Made by a program: the position numbers and the translations under genes. DNA of 64,000 nt, taken from positions 6,240-70,239 of the forward strand of contig JAEOSR010000095.1 of the NCBI GenBank assembly GCA_016840285.1. Reading direction: 5' to 3'. The notes beneath the pieces are model-generated. The model saw nothing but the letters and a program-made list of their open reading frames with translations, had not been told where the DNA came from and ran no database searches. Shown one piece after another: positions 36,436-45,788 of the stretch (its first letter is position 1; every line of letters starts with the position of its first letter). The stretch comes from Candidatus Hodarchaeota archaeon (GTDB lineage Archaea; Asgardarchaeota; Heimdallarchaeia; Hodarchaeales; Hodarchaeaceae).

Positions 36436-37638
36436 TTAGCCTCCTTTCTCAATAATAGTTGCGACTCCCTGACCACCGCCTACACAGGCGTTTGCTAACC
36501 CATATTGACCATCTTCCCAATTTAAAATTCGTGCAAGAGTTCCAACTAGTCTAGTTCCTGATGCACCAAGAGGATGACCAATGGCTACAGCTCCACCTTT
36601 GACATTTACTTTGTCCCTTTCAATGCCCAGTTCTTTAATGCAATTTAAAGCAACAATTGAGAAAGCTTCGTTAATTTCCCAGAAGTCGATGTCTTTTACT
36701 TCTAAACCAGCATGTTTTAACGCCATCTTACTTGCTGGTACAGGACCTCGACCCATAACACCGGGATTTACTGCAGCCCAACCAAATGATCGAAATGTGG
36801 CTAATGGATCGATTCCATATTCTTTAGCTTTATCTTTCGACATTAAAATCATTGCTGTTGCCCCTGCATTTAACGGAGAAGAATTTCCAGGTGTAATTTG
36901 ACCCTCAAAATCGAATGAAGGCGGTAACGACGCCATTTTCTCCATCGTACTTCCTCTTCTCACAGATGCATCTAGATCAAAGATCTCCCCGTTTGGTAGC
37001 TCAATTGGCATTAATTCGTCCTTGAAAAAATCCTCATCTTGAGCTTTTGCAGCGAGCTCATGTGATTCAAGGCTATAACGGTCAATATCTTTTCTTGTCA
37101 CTCCGAATTTCTCTGTTGCACTTTTTAGTAACTTTTCTGCTGTTAATCCCATCACAAATCCAGTAGCAAAGTCATATTTTTCAAATTTATCTGCAGTTAG
37201 CTCTGCAGTTGGAGGATCTATGTATGGGTTATTCGCCATTGGAATATGAGTCATATGTTCTAATCCAGCGGAAACAGTGATCTCAGAATAACCAGTCATA
37301 ATCTGCATTGCTCCCCAATGGATAGTAGTCATTGAGGATCCACATTGACGATCAATTCCACATCCAGGAACAGTTTCTGGCAGTCCTGCTAATGCTATAA
37401 TTGGTCGTGCTCCATAAAGCCATTGTTCCATAACTGGAAAGGCTGCTCCTACGGCTACGTCACCTATCTCTTTGGGGTCAATTCCTTTTCGATCGACCAT
37501 GGTTCTGATGAGCTTTGCTGCAAGAATATCCATACGAAAATCATTCAGTTTATCTCTTTCAGGAACATTCGGTCTTGATCTTGAGAAAGGTGTACGTAAA
37601 TAATCAGCGATAACAACTTCACGCATATACTTTTTCAC
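36436..37638 (-). CDS. Acetyl-CoA acetyltransferase (thiolase)
   Basis: This thiolase of up to 400 residues has the acyl-carrying cysteine in GIDRQCGSSMTTIH (about 98), NEAFSIVALN, the catalytic histidine in AVAIGHPLGASGTR and the second cysteine in NACVGGGQG. It condenses or cleaves acyl-CoA. The start could be GTG at 37638, but AAAGGGTGA lies at normal spacing before the ATG at 37626, which I prefer. The stop is 55 bases before the dehydrogenase/hydratase fusion, consistent with one operon for the C4-acyl-CoA steps. Confidence 0.94.
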   Translation of the reverse strand: MKKYMREVVIADYLRTPFSRSRPNVPERDKLNDFRMDILAAKLIRTMVDRKGIDPKEIGDVAVGAAFPVMEQWLYGARPIIALAGLPETVPGCGIDRQCGSSMTTIHWGAMQIMTGYSEITVSAGLEHMTHIPMANNPYIDPPTAELTADKFEKYDFATGFVMGLTAEKLLKSATEKFGVTRKDIDRYSLESHELAAKAQDEDFFKDELMPIELPNGEIFDLDASVRRGSTMEKMASLPPSFDFEGQITPGNSSPLNAGATAMILMSKDKAKEYGIDPLATFRSFGWAAVNPGVMGRGPVPASKMALKHAGLEVKDIDFWEINEAFSIVALNCIKELGIERDKVNVKGGAVAIGHPLGASGTRLVGTLARILNWEDGQYGLANACVGGGQGVATIIEKGG

Positions 37639-38005
37639 CCTTTGTACTTGTTTTATCTGATTTTGGATTAATTTTTTATGATGTCCACAGAAAAGGAGGG
37701 AATTTCAAAATTTATCTCTTCTTTCCCGAGTGAGAGGAATTTTGAAGGGTACTCCTTCTATAGCTATAGTAAATGGAATTGATTCAGACAATAAGGGTTT
37801 AATTAAAAATATTTGCGCTTTTTTTTTGCTCTACGGCTTTATTACTGCTATTTTGTGATTACAGAATTATAAAAATTTGCTAGCAAGTGTCGAAACTCTA
37901 TGATAATTAGTTGTTAATAGGATAGAACACAAAAAATCCAATTAAACAAAGCATATAAAAAAAATTAAAGAAAAAGAAAAATAGAAGAGAAAAAATTGGT
38001 GGTTA
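37639..38005. other. Intergenic region without recognised features
   Basis: The 367 bases between the SCP2 gene and the thiolase, both on the minus strand, should contain the SCP2 terminator (a nine-T run near 37820-37830) and the thiolase promoter. I see no open frame, tRNA or repeat. Confidence 0.55.
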
Positions 38006-38356
38006 TTATTGAAGCTTCTTAATAACAGGCAGTAACTTCATTGTTCCCATCACATCTCCCTCGATCTTGTATTTTTTCGCAAAGAAGGCTTTTTGAGCAT
38101 CTTCTTTTCCAGTAGAGATATCTGCCCAGATTTGAGTTGGTCCAATGAATGTGAAGTGTGCTTTGTCGGGTTCTCCATCATGAAATTCTGCAGAACCATC
38201 AGCTTTATGTTCCACCCAGAATGGTCCATCTTCACCTTCAAGTTTATAACATGAGTTTTTAACCCAATTTTTTAACATTCCTTGTACTTCATCATTAGCA
38301 TTTATAGCCTTTACAAATTCTACTACTGCGTCTTTTCCAGCACCCATAATTATCAC
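38006..38356 (-). CDS. SCP2 sterol-carrier-like lipid-binding protein
   Basis: This protein of about 113-116 residues has the SCP2 fold. It runs from an N-terminal helix (VVEFVKAINANDEVQGML) through strands (CYKLEGEDGPFWVEHKADGS and AHFTFIGPTQIW) to the C-terminal helix pair with KAFFAKKYKIEGDVMGTMKL. SCP2 proteins bind acyl-CoAs, lipids or sterols in a hydrophobic tunnel. Its position in line with the thiolase and dehydrogenase/hydratase genes points to acyl-CoA or lipid handling. The ATG at 38347 behind GTGAT is a better start than the GTG at 38356. Confidence 0.88.
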   Translation of the reverse strand: MIIMGAGKDAVVEFVKAINANDEVQGMLKNWVKNSCYKLEGEDGPFWVEHKADGSAEFHDGEPDKAHFTFIGPTQIWADISTGKEDAQKAFFAKKYKIEGDVMGTMKLLPVIKKLQ

Positions 38357-38524
38357 GTCATTTTTTTTTAGTTAAAGTATTTCTATTAAGATAAGAATAA
38401 CAGGTTAACCTTATGATTTTAGTCTTAACCCAATTTCTTATACTAAACGGTCTTCATGGAGTCCTATTTAAGAAAATTGTGCTTATATTAGAATTACAAT
38501 ATAACCTGATTTAATTTTGGGAAT

Positions 38525-39199
38525 TCACCTATGAAAAATAGCAAGTAACTCTTCAAAATGTGTAATTTGAAGATCAGCCTTTTTTACTTCTTTTCTCCCA
38601 AATCCATATTTACATCCTATTGCAATCCCTCCATTGTTTTTGGCAGCCTGAATATCGTGGATTCTATCTCCTACTACTACGAAATGACTTGATCTTAACT
38701 TTCTAATAATTTTACCTACCATCCAAGTTTTATCTTTTCCTGGATTCTGACCAGCAGCCATCATCTCATCAAAATACTCATTCAACTTAAATCGTTCAAT
38801 AGCTACTTCAAAATAATCGACTCGGGCGTTAGTACAAAGCGCTAACTTGAATCCATGGTTTTTTAAAGTAGCTAGAGTTGTTTCCACGTTTTGATAAAGT
38901 TCTCCTTTTCCTTCTTTAAATGCGAGTAGTTCAGCTTCTTCCACGCATTTTTCGAACCTGGAGATGATTTTTGGGTCAGTAGTCTTTAAGAGTGATGGAT
39001 ATATATCATCAGCTTGTTTACCGAACTGTGAGAGGATCGTTTCGTCCGATGGATATTTTAGATCAATTTGAAATTCTTTATAAAGGGATTGAAGGCATTC
39101 ATGGAAAATAGGGAGACTTAACTTGTCCCCTATATGTAATGTACCATCAAAATCGAAGATTATTGTATCTATCTTGAGTAACTCCGCTTGAGAAACCAT
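38525..39199 (-). CDS. HAD-superfamily hydrolase
   Basis: This 224-residue phosphatase-type protein shows HAD motif I FDFDGTL with its two aspartates (about 16-18), a helical cap, motif II LALCTNA, a lysine in NPGKDKTW and motif IV VVGDRIHDIQAA. The cap inserted after motif I makes it subclass I (phosphoglycolate-phosphatase/beta-phosphoglucomutase type). GGAGA precedes the ATG. The substrate is not predictable. It follows the nucleotidyltransferase-like gene by 41 bases on the same strand, so an operon is likely. Confidence 0.9.
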   Translation of the reverse strand: MVSQAELLKIDTIIFDFDGTLHIGDKLSLPIFHECLQSLYKEFQIDLKYPSDETILSQFGKQADDIYPSLLKTTDPKIISRFEKCVEEAELLAFKEGKGELYQNVETTLATLKNHGFKLALCTNARVDYFEVAIERFKLNEYFDEMMAAGQNPGKDKTWMVGKIIRKLRSSHFVVVGDRIHDIQAAKNNGGIAIGCKYGFGRKEVKKADLQITHFEELLAIFHR

Positions 39200-39240
39200 A
39201 ACAAAAATCTCCTAAGTAAATTGATTAGTCTCATGTTGTT

Positions 39241-40071
39241 TTATTTCAGTTCCTGAAGAATTTGTAGTGATGAATGAAGAACATTATAACCATGAAAAAT
39301 TATTTGACGTAGGGCGTGAGTACTTTGATATTGAGCTAAAAATGCTTCCCATCCTTTGAGGTAAAATTGTTTATAATGATCAACTATTTCCTCAAAACCA
39401 TGGTTTTTTAGTTCGATTATTATCTTTGTACGGTTCCAACTCCAGATCTCAATAGGTGCAATATCAGATACTTGTGTGAGTAATCGAAAAGGAGTAGGAG
39501 ACACTTGCCAGTTAATTCTTCGAATTATGACCCAATAATCTAGACCACTCCGATCGATAAGACTCATAGGGGCTTTTTCAAGGATTTCTTTAGTTTTAAT
39601 GAGATGATTATAATCAATTTTGCGTATTCTTTGTGGTTCAGGCTTAGATGGGATGACTGGCTCGCCATAAATAATTCTCACGTCATTTAATCTAGGAGGA
39701 ACGTATTGTGTTAATTCTAGTAATTTTTTGATTGTTACAAGCTGAGTACGGGGTAAATGAAGAGATTTAGGGAATTTGTTTGTGAATATTTGTTCATACC
39801 TCTTTGAAATCTCAAGTGATTTACAAATTGGATCTGAAATGTTTTGAAACATTTTAGAATTCTTAGTCAGCTTGATATGAATATCAAGGTCACTCAGGAT
39901 TGGTACATAATCTAGTGGTGAATTCCATGGTTTTACTGCTGATCCTTTGGCATAAATGAATTTGATTTTTTCGTCAAACTCACGGAGCAAGATGATTTTC
40001 CAGACATCAAGACTATTATCGATATCTTTCCTAGCTTGGGGTAAAAATTTCGTGAATTGTTCCATTTTCAC
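39241..40071 (-). CDS. Nucleotidyltransferase-fold protein
   Basis: This 276-residue protein has the Pol-beta-type signature near its N-terminus: KFIYAKGSAVKPW, then a 15-residue stretch before ILSDLDIHI, where GS and the D-x-D pair give the active site. A helical C-terminal half (about 150-276) resembles the substrate-binding parts of aminoglycoside or related nucleotidyltransferases, but no family is certain. Lys/Arg-rich stretches such as PEPQRIRKIDY are present. ATG two codons after the GTG start is an equal alternative. It is upstream of a HAD phosphatase in the same operon. The substrate is unknown. Confidence 0.6.
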   Translation of the reverse strand: MKMEQFTKFLPQARKDIDNSLDVWKIILLREFDEKIKFIYAKGSAVKPWNSPLDYVPILSDLDIHIKLTKNSKMFQNISDPICKSLEISKRYEQIFTNKFPKSLHLPRTQLVTIKKLLELTQYVPPRLNDVRIIYGEPVIPSKPEPQRIRKIDYNHLIKTKEILEKAPMSLIDRSGLDYWVIIRRINWQVSPTPFRLLTQVSDIAPIEIWSWNRTKIIIELKNHGFEEIVDHYKQFYLKGWEAFLAQYQSTHALRQIIFHGYNVLHSSLQILQELK

Positions 40072-40179
40072 ACTTTCTTTTATCTAAAAGAAATAAATTA
40101 CAAGTCAATTATCAGTCTATTTTTTTCACATGCAATCAAGGATATTATTTTATATGTAAATTCGCTGTAGTGCAAGTGA

Positions 40180-40362
40180 GTGTTAAAGATTATGTCAGAT
40201 GGAAGATCTCCTGAAGAAGAAATGTTTGATAAGGTTGCGTGCTTTCTTTATAAGGGATCCTTAGATAAGGTTCGAAAAGAATTTGCGTTACATCTTTTCG
40301 CAGAATGGTCAAAAGCTAATCTCGATATTATTTTGAACGCAATCGCTAAATCAAACAGTTAA
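40180..40362 (+). CDS. Small unknown protein (56-60 residues)
   Basis: This short frame encodes a mostly helical, charged protein (RSPEEEMFDKVACFLYKGSL, then VRKEFALHLFAEWSKANLDI). The in-frame ATG at 40192 is a more natural start than the GTG at 40180, giving 56 residues. Codon use and amino-acid balance look coding. There is no transmembrane segment, no known family, and the nearest gene downstream is convergent. Confidence 0.5.
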   Translation: MLKIMSDGRSPEEEMFDKVACFLYKGSLDKVRKEFALHLFAEWSKANLDIILNAIAKSNS

Positions 40363-40391
40363 TGAAAAAGAGATAATCCCATACTTTAGTA

Positions 40392-40619
40392 TCACTTAGT
40401 TATTTCATAAAATAATGTGATAGCCAAAAATAAAATCATAAGAAATATGGAAACTATTAAGAAAGTACCACTAATTTCACGGAATGGATAATGAATCACT
40501 GGTAGCATACCATGGGAGGATTCTTGATAGTAGTAGGAAAAAAAAGCTCCAAGGAGAAATAATACACTTCCTAATATTGTACTAATTTGAATTGCACGTA
40601 AAAACTCTTTCGATTTCAT
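40392..40619 (-). CDS. Small two-helix membrane protein
   Basis: This 75-residue protein has two clear membrane helices (ISTILGSVLFLLGAFFSYYY and GTFLIVSIFLMILFLAITLF) joined by a short polar loop, with a basic N-terminus (MKSKEFLRA). No family is recognised. It ends about 30 bases from the convergent small protein gene. Such small membrane proteins are often accessory subunits, but no partner is adjacent. Confidence 0.55.
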   Translation of the reverse strand: MKSKEFLRAIQISTILGSVLFLLGAFFSYYYQESSHGMLPVIHYPFREISGTFLIVSIFLMILFLAITLFYEITK

Positions 40620-40778
40620 TTGAATAAAGGAGATCTCTTTAAACTAATAGACCTAGTTGTGTATGTACTATAAGTTCAAGGTGTCTTCCGCCACACTATT
40701 GAAAAATGAAAAATAAAAGCGAGAATAAACTCTAGCACAGCTCTATTGAATAGATTAATTACTAAATGGAGAATTTAA

Positions 40779-41705
40779 ATGGAGGAAAAGAAAAGAGGGA
40801 AAAGAACTAAAACTAGTTCTTTCGGGTCCTCTGGCAGAGAAGGTCATGATTCGTCTATATTTTATGGAAGCAGGTTGTATAGCAATCTCCCAAGGGAAGA
40901 GAGTGTTGAATATATAGAAAATCCAATTCCCTCAAGATATCAAAATAAAATTTTTACATCTAGCTCAGAAAATATGGAAGAGCTTCCAGATAATAGTATC
41001 CATCTAATGGTTACATCACCACCTTATAATGTAGGTAAAGAATATGATACTAATCTCACGCTAAATGAATATCTATCGTTTCTCAAACAAGTTTGGAAAG
41101 AAGTAAAAAGAGTACTTGTACCAAGTGGTAGGGTTTGTATTAATATTGCAAATCTAGGAAGAAAACCTTACATTCCTTTACATTCGTTCATCATTAATAC
41201 TATGTTAGAAATGGGTTTTTTGATGAGAGGGGAAATTATTTGGGATAAATCTGCAAGTGCTGGAACCTCTACGGCCTGGGGTAGTTGGATGTCTTCCTCT
41301 AATCCTTCGTTAAGAGATATTCATGAGTACATTCTTATATTTTCCAAAAAACAGTATAAAAGAGACACAATCGATGAACGTAAAAGTACCATTACTAGGG
41401 ATGAATTTTTAGAATTAACTAAAAGCGTGTGGAAATTTCCAACTGAATCCGCAAAAAAAATTGGTCATCCAGCACCTTTTCCAGTTGAGTTACCGTATAG
41501 AATAATCCAGCTTTATTCACATGAAAACGATATAGTCCTTGATCCTTTCATAGGAAGTGGGCAAACAGCCATAGCAGCTATTAAAACAAACCGTTATTAT
41601 ATTGGTTATGAAATCGAAGAAGAATATGTAGCGTTAGCTGAAAGACGTATTAGTGAATTTAAAAGGGATCTCAAAGCTCCTAAATTGACTGATTTTATAG
41701 ACTAA
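40779..41705 (+). CDS. Orphan DNA methyltransferase (beta class, N4-cytosine or N6-adenine)
   Basis: This 308-residue methyltransferase has the catalytic motif IV TSPPYNVG near residue 85, followed much later by the SAM motif I DPFIGSGQTAIAAI near 260. That order defines the beta class. The S-P-P-Y form is more usual for N4-cytosine methylation, though N6-adenine cannot be excluded. The variable region between them contains WDKSASAGTSTAWGSWMSSS, typical of this class. About 50 N-terminal residues precede the domain. No restriction endonuclease or specificity gene is near, so it is an orphan, perhaps for regulation or mismatch and replication marking. Confidence 0.9.
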   Translation: MEEKKRGKRTKTSSFGSSGREGHDSSIFYGSRLYSNLPREESVEYIENPIPSRYQNKIFTSSSENMEELPDNSIHLMVTSPPYNVGKEYDTNLTLNEYLSFLKQVWKEVKRVLVPSGRVCINIANLGRKPYIPLHSFIINTMLEMGFLMRGEIIWDKSASAGTSTAWGSWMSSSNPSLRDIHEYILIFSKKQYKRDTIDERKSTITRDEFLELTKSVWKFPTESAKKIGHPAPFPVELPYRIIQLYSHENDIVLDPFIGSGQTAIAAIKTNRYYIGYEIEEEYVALAERRISEFKRDLKAPKLTDFID

Positions 41706-41762
41706 TGAGATTATGTTTTTGAAAAAACCTGCAGAATCCTTAAACTAGTTCGATTATCAAAG

Positions 41763-42842
41763 GTGGAAATAATGTTCTTAGAACTTAATGATTTCACTAC
41801 TTCTTTAAAGTCAGCCTTAAGTGCCAACAATCCTTCAGTTGCCATAGCAGCTGACAATGATCTCGATGGAGTATTCGGGGCAATTTTACTCGACATAGGT
41901 CTCTATAATTTGTTTGAAATCGAAGTAGACACGTATTTTCGAGATGAATTACGATGGGAGATTCCAATCGATCAAAAATTCGATATTTTAATAATGGTAG
42001 ATTTAGCTTTTGACAATACACCAAACTATCGTAGAGCAGCGAATCAAGCAGGTCAGTCATTCGCAATCGATCATCATGTGACAAGCATAAAAGGATTCCC
42101 TCAACATGTCACAATGTATAATCCATGTAAAGACGGTCATTGTTACCTTCCAGCTACTTTCTTGGTTCATGAAGTTATTTCAGAGTTGGGCCTAGAAACA
42201 ACTCCATTAAATGAATATTTGAATTTGTTAGGGGTTTTAGCGGACGCTGGGATTAATTTCAAAGTTGAAAATACTACTATACAATATTTTTATGATCCTA
42301 GACTCAAGGATATTTTTGAGAAAAGCTTTAACCAATTTGACTATCTTTTTGAACAGAAAGAATTTGATGGATTATTTTATCCCCATTTTAAAGAAACTAT
42401 TGAAGCATTAAGCTTTGAAGGAGCAGAAGAAGGGTGGAAAGAATTATATCTCCGATTTATTAATGAAATAAATGATTTACTCTCTGCACAAAAACTCGTG
42501 AAAAGAATCCTGACAAAGAATAATGATGAGTTTTTCAACGTAATCCAACAAGTCCCAAAAAAACCAACTGAGATTACCAAATCTGGTATATGGTTAATAA
42601 AAAACACCTCTCCGATAAGTAATGGAGTTATTGGGAGAACAATAGCAGAATTGATAGGTAATCCAGTGATAGCATATTCATGTAAGAAATTTTGTCGAGT
42701 ATCGGCAAGAGCGCCTTCAGATAGTGATATAGATTTCATACCCATGTTTTCTGGGTTTGGAGGTGGTCATCCTAAAGCATGTGGTGCGTTTTTAACCCAA
42801 AACCAGTTTCAATCCTTCTTGAAAAAAATAAAAGGATATTAA
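41763..42842 (+). CDS. DHH-family phosphoesterase
   Basis: This protein of 356-359 residues has DHH motifs AADNDLDGVFGAI, ILIMVDLAFDN and FAIDHHVTS, plus the DHHA1-type C-terminal FGGGHPKACGAF. These features match RecJ-like and oligonucleotide/cyclic-dinucleotide phosphoesterases; Mn2+-dependent 5'-3' exonuclease or nano-RNase activity is possible. The GTG at 41763 is in a GGTGG ribosome site, so the ATG at 41772 is probably the true start. It follows the orphan DNA methyltransferase by about 60 bases and may share its transcript. Confidence 0.88.
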   Translation: MEIMFLELNDFTTSLKSALSANNPSVAIAADNDLDGVFGAILLDIGLYNLFEIEVDTYFRDELRWEIPIDQKFDILIMVDLAFDNTPNYRRAANQAGQSFAIDHHVTSIKGFPQHVTMYNPCKDGHCYLPATFLVHEVISELGLETTPLNEYLNLLGVLADAGINFKVENTTIQYFYDPRLKDIFEKSFNQFDYLFEQKEFDGLFYPHFKETIEALSFEGAEEGWKELYLRFINEINDLLSAQKLVKRILTKNNDEFFNVIQQVPKKPTEITKSGIWLIKNTSPISNGVIGRTIAELIGNPVIAYSCKKFCRVSARAPSDSDIDFIPMFSGFGGGHPKACGAFLTQNQFQSFLKKIKGY

Positions 42843-42853
42843 TGGTTTTTGGA

Positions 42854-44308
42854 TTAATTAATATCAAGAATTTCTTTCACAAGATGAATTTTCTCTTCTA
42901 GATTCCCCTGCCTACTGATCATTATCCTTTGGGCTTGTGGAGAACCAGCCCCATGCAGTGATTCTGTTTTATAACTCAGAGAAGCTACACCCATCGATAA
43001 GTTTTCAATGAATCTGAGAAGCTTATATCGTGCTTCAACTGGCACACCCTCACATGTTGAGAGATATTTTTTTAATAAATGCCCAACTTCTTGAGAATCA
43101 AAATCTGCTTGAGACGGCATTGTACAAATTATTCCTCCAGCTACATCTTCAGCTAAACGACCAATCTCATAAGGAAATCTTGTGACATTCTGTTTGCAAA
43201 TATTAGCCAGAAGCATATCCATTTCATAATTTCCTGCTTCTCTTTGAAAACCTAAGGAGCTACAGGCAATTCCACAACAGTATAGTGTCTCATTTAAATG
43301 TAACATTTCAACTATTTTATCTCTAAGATGTGATGCTTTTTCAACACCATTATACCGCGCTATTAATGCCGTTGCACCGATTAGAACGTCACCTACTCCA
43401 ACTTTACATCCACCATAAGATTGACGATGGAAACCTGCAAATCTATTGACTAATTCTCCCGAAAACTCTATTTCTCCCTTCATGAAAATTCGCTCGTTGG
43501 GAACAAACACATCATTAAAGATCACAAAAACTTCCTGACCACCGTATTTCCAATTTCCAATATCAAACTTCCCCTCTTCCATTTTACGAGTATCACATGA
43601 CTGTCTACCATAAACCATTGTAATTCCTTTTTCATTAGTATCAATGCCAAAACTGACAGCATATTCTTCTTCCCCAGGTCTTAAGGAAAGAGTAGGCATT
43701 ATAATCGCTTTATGAGAGTTTAGGAAACCTGTCTGGTGTATTTTTGCCCCTCGTACCACAATTCCATTATTGTCTTCATCAATAATGTGTAAAAACTGAT
43801 CTGGATCGGACTGTTTATTCGGTCTTTTACTACGATCACCTTTTGTGTCTGTCATTGTTCCAGACACCATTAAATCTTGTTTTTGAACCGCGATCCAATA
43901 GTTCTTGAAGCGTTCATGATAATTAGTGTCATATTTCTTGTCCATCTCCCATGTGACACTGTAGAGTGCATTTGCAGTATCAAATCCAACACATCGTTGA
44001 AAACAGCATGCAGTTTGTTGCCCAACGAGTCTCTGCATTTTTATTTTGTTAATAAGATCTTCAACAGACTGATGAATGTGAGTAAAACGATTAACTGTTT
44101 CACCTGTCAGATGTGATGTGGCTGTCATAAGATGCTTGTATTCATCCATTTGAGCAAGTTCATAAATCTTTCCTACTGTATTAATTGAGGGCTCAATTAT
44201 TCTAAAATAAGGGTGTTTCCAATATTCTTTAATCTTTTCACCAAACATATACAGATTTACTTCTCTTTTGATACTTTCAACATATTCTTCAGGTGTTTTT
44301 AAAGGCAT
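42854..44308 (-). CDS. abfD: 4-Hydroxybutyryl-CoA dehydratase / vinylacetyl-CoA isomerase
   Basis: This 484-residue flavin/Fe-S enzyme dehydrates 4-hydroxybutyryl-CoA to crotonyl-CoA by a radical mechanism. All four cluster ligands are present with the right spacing: cysteines 102 and 106 in CCFQRC, then histidine 294 and cysteine 301 in GFHRQSYGGC (H-x6-C). The N-terminal MPLKTPEEYVESI and FAD-contacting regions YGRQSCDTRK and FNDVFVPNERIF also match the HpaB/4-BUDH group. Its product, crotonyl-CoA, is the substrate of the hydratase/dehydrogenase fusion at 34411-36381, though the genes are 6.5 kb apart. It is cytoplasmic and oxygen-sensitive. Confidence 0.95.
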   Translation of the reverse strand: MPLKTPEEYVESIKREVNLYMFGEKIKEYWKHPYFRIIEPSINTVGKIYELAQMDEYKHLMTATSHLTGETVNRFTHIHQSVEDLINKIKMQRLVGQQTACCFQRCVGFDTANALYSVTWEMDKKYDTNYHERFKNYWIAVQKQDLMVSGTMTDTKGDRSKRPNKQSDPDQFLHIIDEDNNGIVVRGAKIHQTGFLNSHKAIIMPTLSLRPGEEEYAVSFGIDTNEKGITMVYGRQSCDTRKMEEGKFDIGNWKYGGQEVFVIFNDVFVPNERIFMKGEIEFSGELVNRFAGFHRQSYGGCKVGVGDVLIGATALIARYNGVEKASHLRDKIVEMLHLNETLYCCGIACSSLGFQREAGNYEMDMLLANICKQNVTRFPYEIGRLAEDVAGGIICTMPSQADFDSQEVGHLLKKYLSTCEGVPVEARYKLLRFIENLSMGVASLSYKTESLHGAGSPQAQRIMISRQGNLEEKIHLVKEILDIN

Positions 44309-44414
44309 GAATGTACACCAATTTTACCTTTGATAATAATCCAAATAAGCAGGAATTTAAAATTACTTTGAATCAATAATCAAAGCTTTTTTATGGATTA
44401 AGAGGTAAAGGATA

Positions 44415-45788
44415 GTGTATAATCACACTCATAATCAAGAAAGGGGTAAAGAGCTGCTTTTTAAAGTATTTAAGCATCAAAAGGTGGATCATATCCCTTG
44501 GGTTCCATTCGCAGGAATACATTCAGGTTTTTTAAAGAAATATACTGCTACAGATATGCTAACTAATGCAAATAGATTGTACGAGTGCTTAATTGAAGTT
44601 AATAAATTGTATCATCCCGATGGACAGCCAATTCTATTTGATTTACAAATTGAGGCCGAGATTCTGGGTTGTGGATTAAAGTGGAGTGATAAGAATCCTC
44701 CAATGGTTATTTCTCATCCTTTAGAAGACACAACCGTCATTCCAACGAAATTACCTGAAGCTACAGATGGAAGACTTCCGCTGATTCTCAAAGTGACGGA
44801 GCAAGTAAAAAGAAAGGTTGGACCTTACAGAACAGCACTGTTTGGGTTAACTACAGGTCCTTTGACTTTAGCATCCCATCTTCGTGGAACAAGTTTATAT
44901 TTGGATTTATTTCAAAATAAGGAATTTGTACATGAATTACTTGAGTACACGACTCTAGTTTGTCAAAAAATGAATGATCTTTATATTACAGCGGGAATGG
45001 ACGTTATTGCTATTGTAGATCCAGTTGTGTCGCAAATTTCACCGCAAACATTTGAGGAGTATTTGACTAAACTTTTTCAGAATATATTCGACGAAATTAA
45101 GAGAAAAAACCATTTTTCATCTTTTTTTGTTTGTGGAGATGCTACTAAAAACTTATCATTAATTGCAGAGACAAATCCTGATTCTATGTTTGTAGATGAA
45201 AATATTGATATGGTAAAAGCCATGAATATAGTCAAACCAAAAAATATTGTACTAGGTGGGAATATTCCTCTCACAACAGTAATGTTATTCGGCTCTCAAC
45301 AGGATAATATGAAATATGTTATCAAATTAATTGATGATGTAGGCAAGGACAATTTGATAATTGCTCCTGGATGCGACATGCCTTATGATGTTCCACCTGA
45401 TAATGTTATTGGAGCGTTTCAAGCAATAAAAGAACCTGAACTAATTAAAAAATCACTAGCAAATTATGAAATACCTGAAATAGATATTAATATTGAACTA
45501 CCGGATTACAAGAGACTCTCCAAACCCCTTATTGAAGTTTTTACCATTGACTCCGCTACTTGTGCAGCTTGCGGATATATGCTCGCAACCGCCCTCGATG
45601 CCAAGAAAGAATTTGGTGATAGAATAGAACTTGCAGAATATAGATTTATTAAACGAGAGAGTGTTGCACGAGCAAAAAAATTGAATATCCAACACCTTCC
45701 CTGTATATTAATTAATGGTGAGCTAAAATGGTCCTCTATCATTCCTAACAAAGAAGAATTGTTAAATGAAATAAAGAGAGTCCTTTAA
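44415..45788 (+). CDS. Uroporphyrinogen-decarboxylase-like methyltransferase fused to thioredoxin-like domain
   Basis: Residues 1 to about 355 of this 457-residue protein have the URO-D/MtaA TIM-barrel pattern (LFKVFKHQKVDHIPWVPFAG, GLTTGPLTLASHLRGT, then LGGNIPLTTVML). The barrel has a VCGDATK loop and an APGCDMP segment whose cysteines match zinc ligands of methylcobamide-dependent methyltransferases. The usual histidine of H-x-C-G is replaced (FVCG). Residues about 370-457 form a thioredoxin-like domain with a CAAC site at 383-386 and the cis-proline LPCILING. I infer corrinoid methyl transfer or thiol-linked chemistry. Its stop overlaps the CobW start by one base (TAATG). Translation starts at GTG. 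Confidence 0.85.
   Translation: MYNHTHNQERGKELLFKVFKHQKVDHIPWVPFAGIHSGFLKKYTATDMLTNANRLYECLIEVNKLYHPDGQPILFDLQIEAEILGCGLKWSDKNPPMVISHPLEDTTVIPTKLPEATDGRLPLILKVTEQVKRKVGPYRTALFGLTTGPLTLASHLRGTSLYLDLFQNKEFVHELLEYTTLVCQKMNDLYITAGMDVIAIVDPVVSQISPQTFEEYLTKLFQNIFDEIKRKNHFSSFFVCGDATKNLSLIAETNPDSMFVDENIDMVKAMNIVKPKNIVLGGNIPLTTVMLFGSQQDNMKYVIKLIDDVGKDNLIIAPGCDMPYDVPPDNVIGAFQAIKEPELIKKSLANYEIPEIDINIELPDYKRLSKPLIEVFTIDSATCAACGYMLATALDAKKEFGDRIELAEYRFIKRESVARAKKLNIQHLPCILINGELKWSSIIPNKEELLNEIKRVL

Noticed and set aside
40779..41705. Restriction-modification system
   Set aside because: Only the methyltransferase is present; flanking genes are a small membrane protein and a DHH phosphoesterase, neither an endonuclease.
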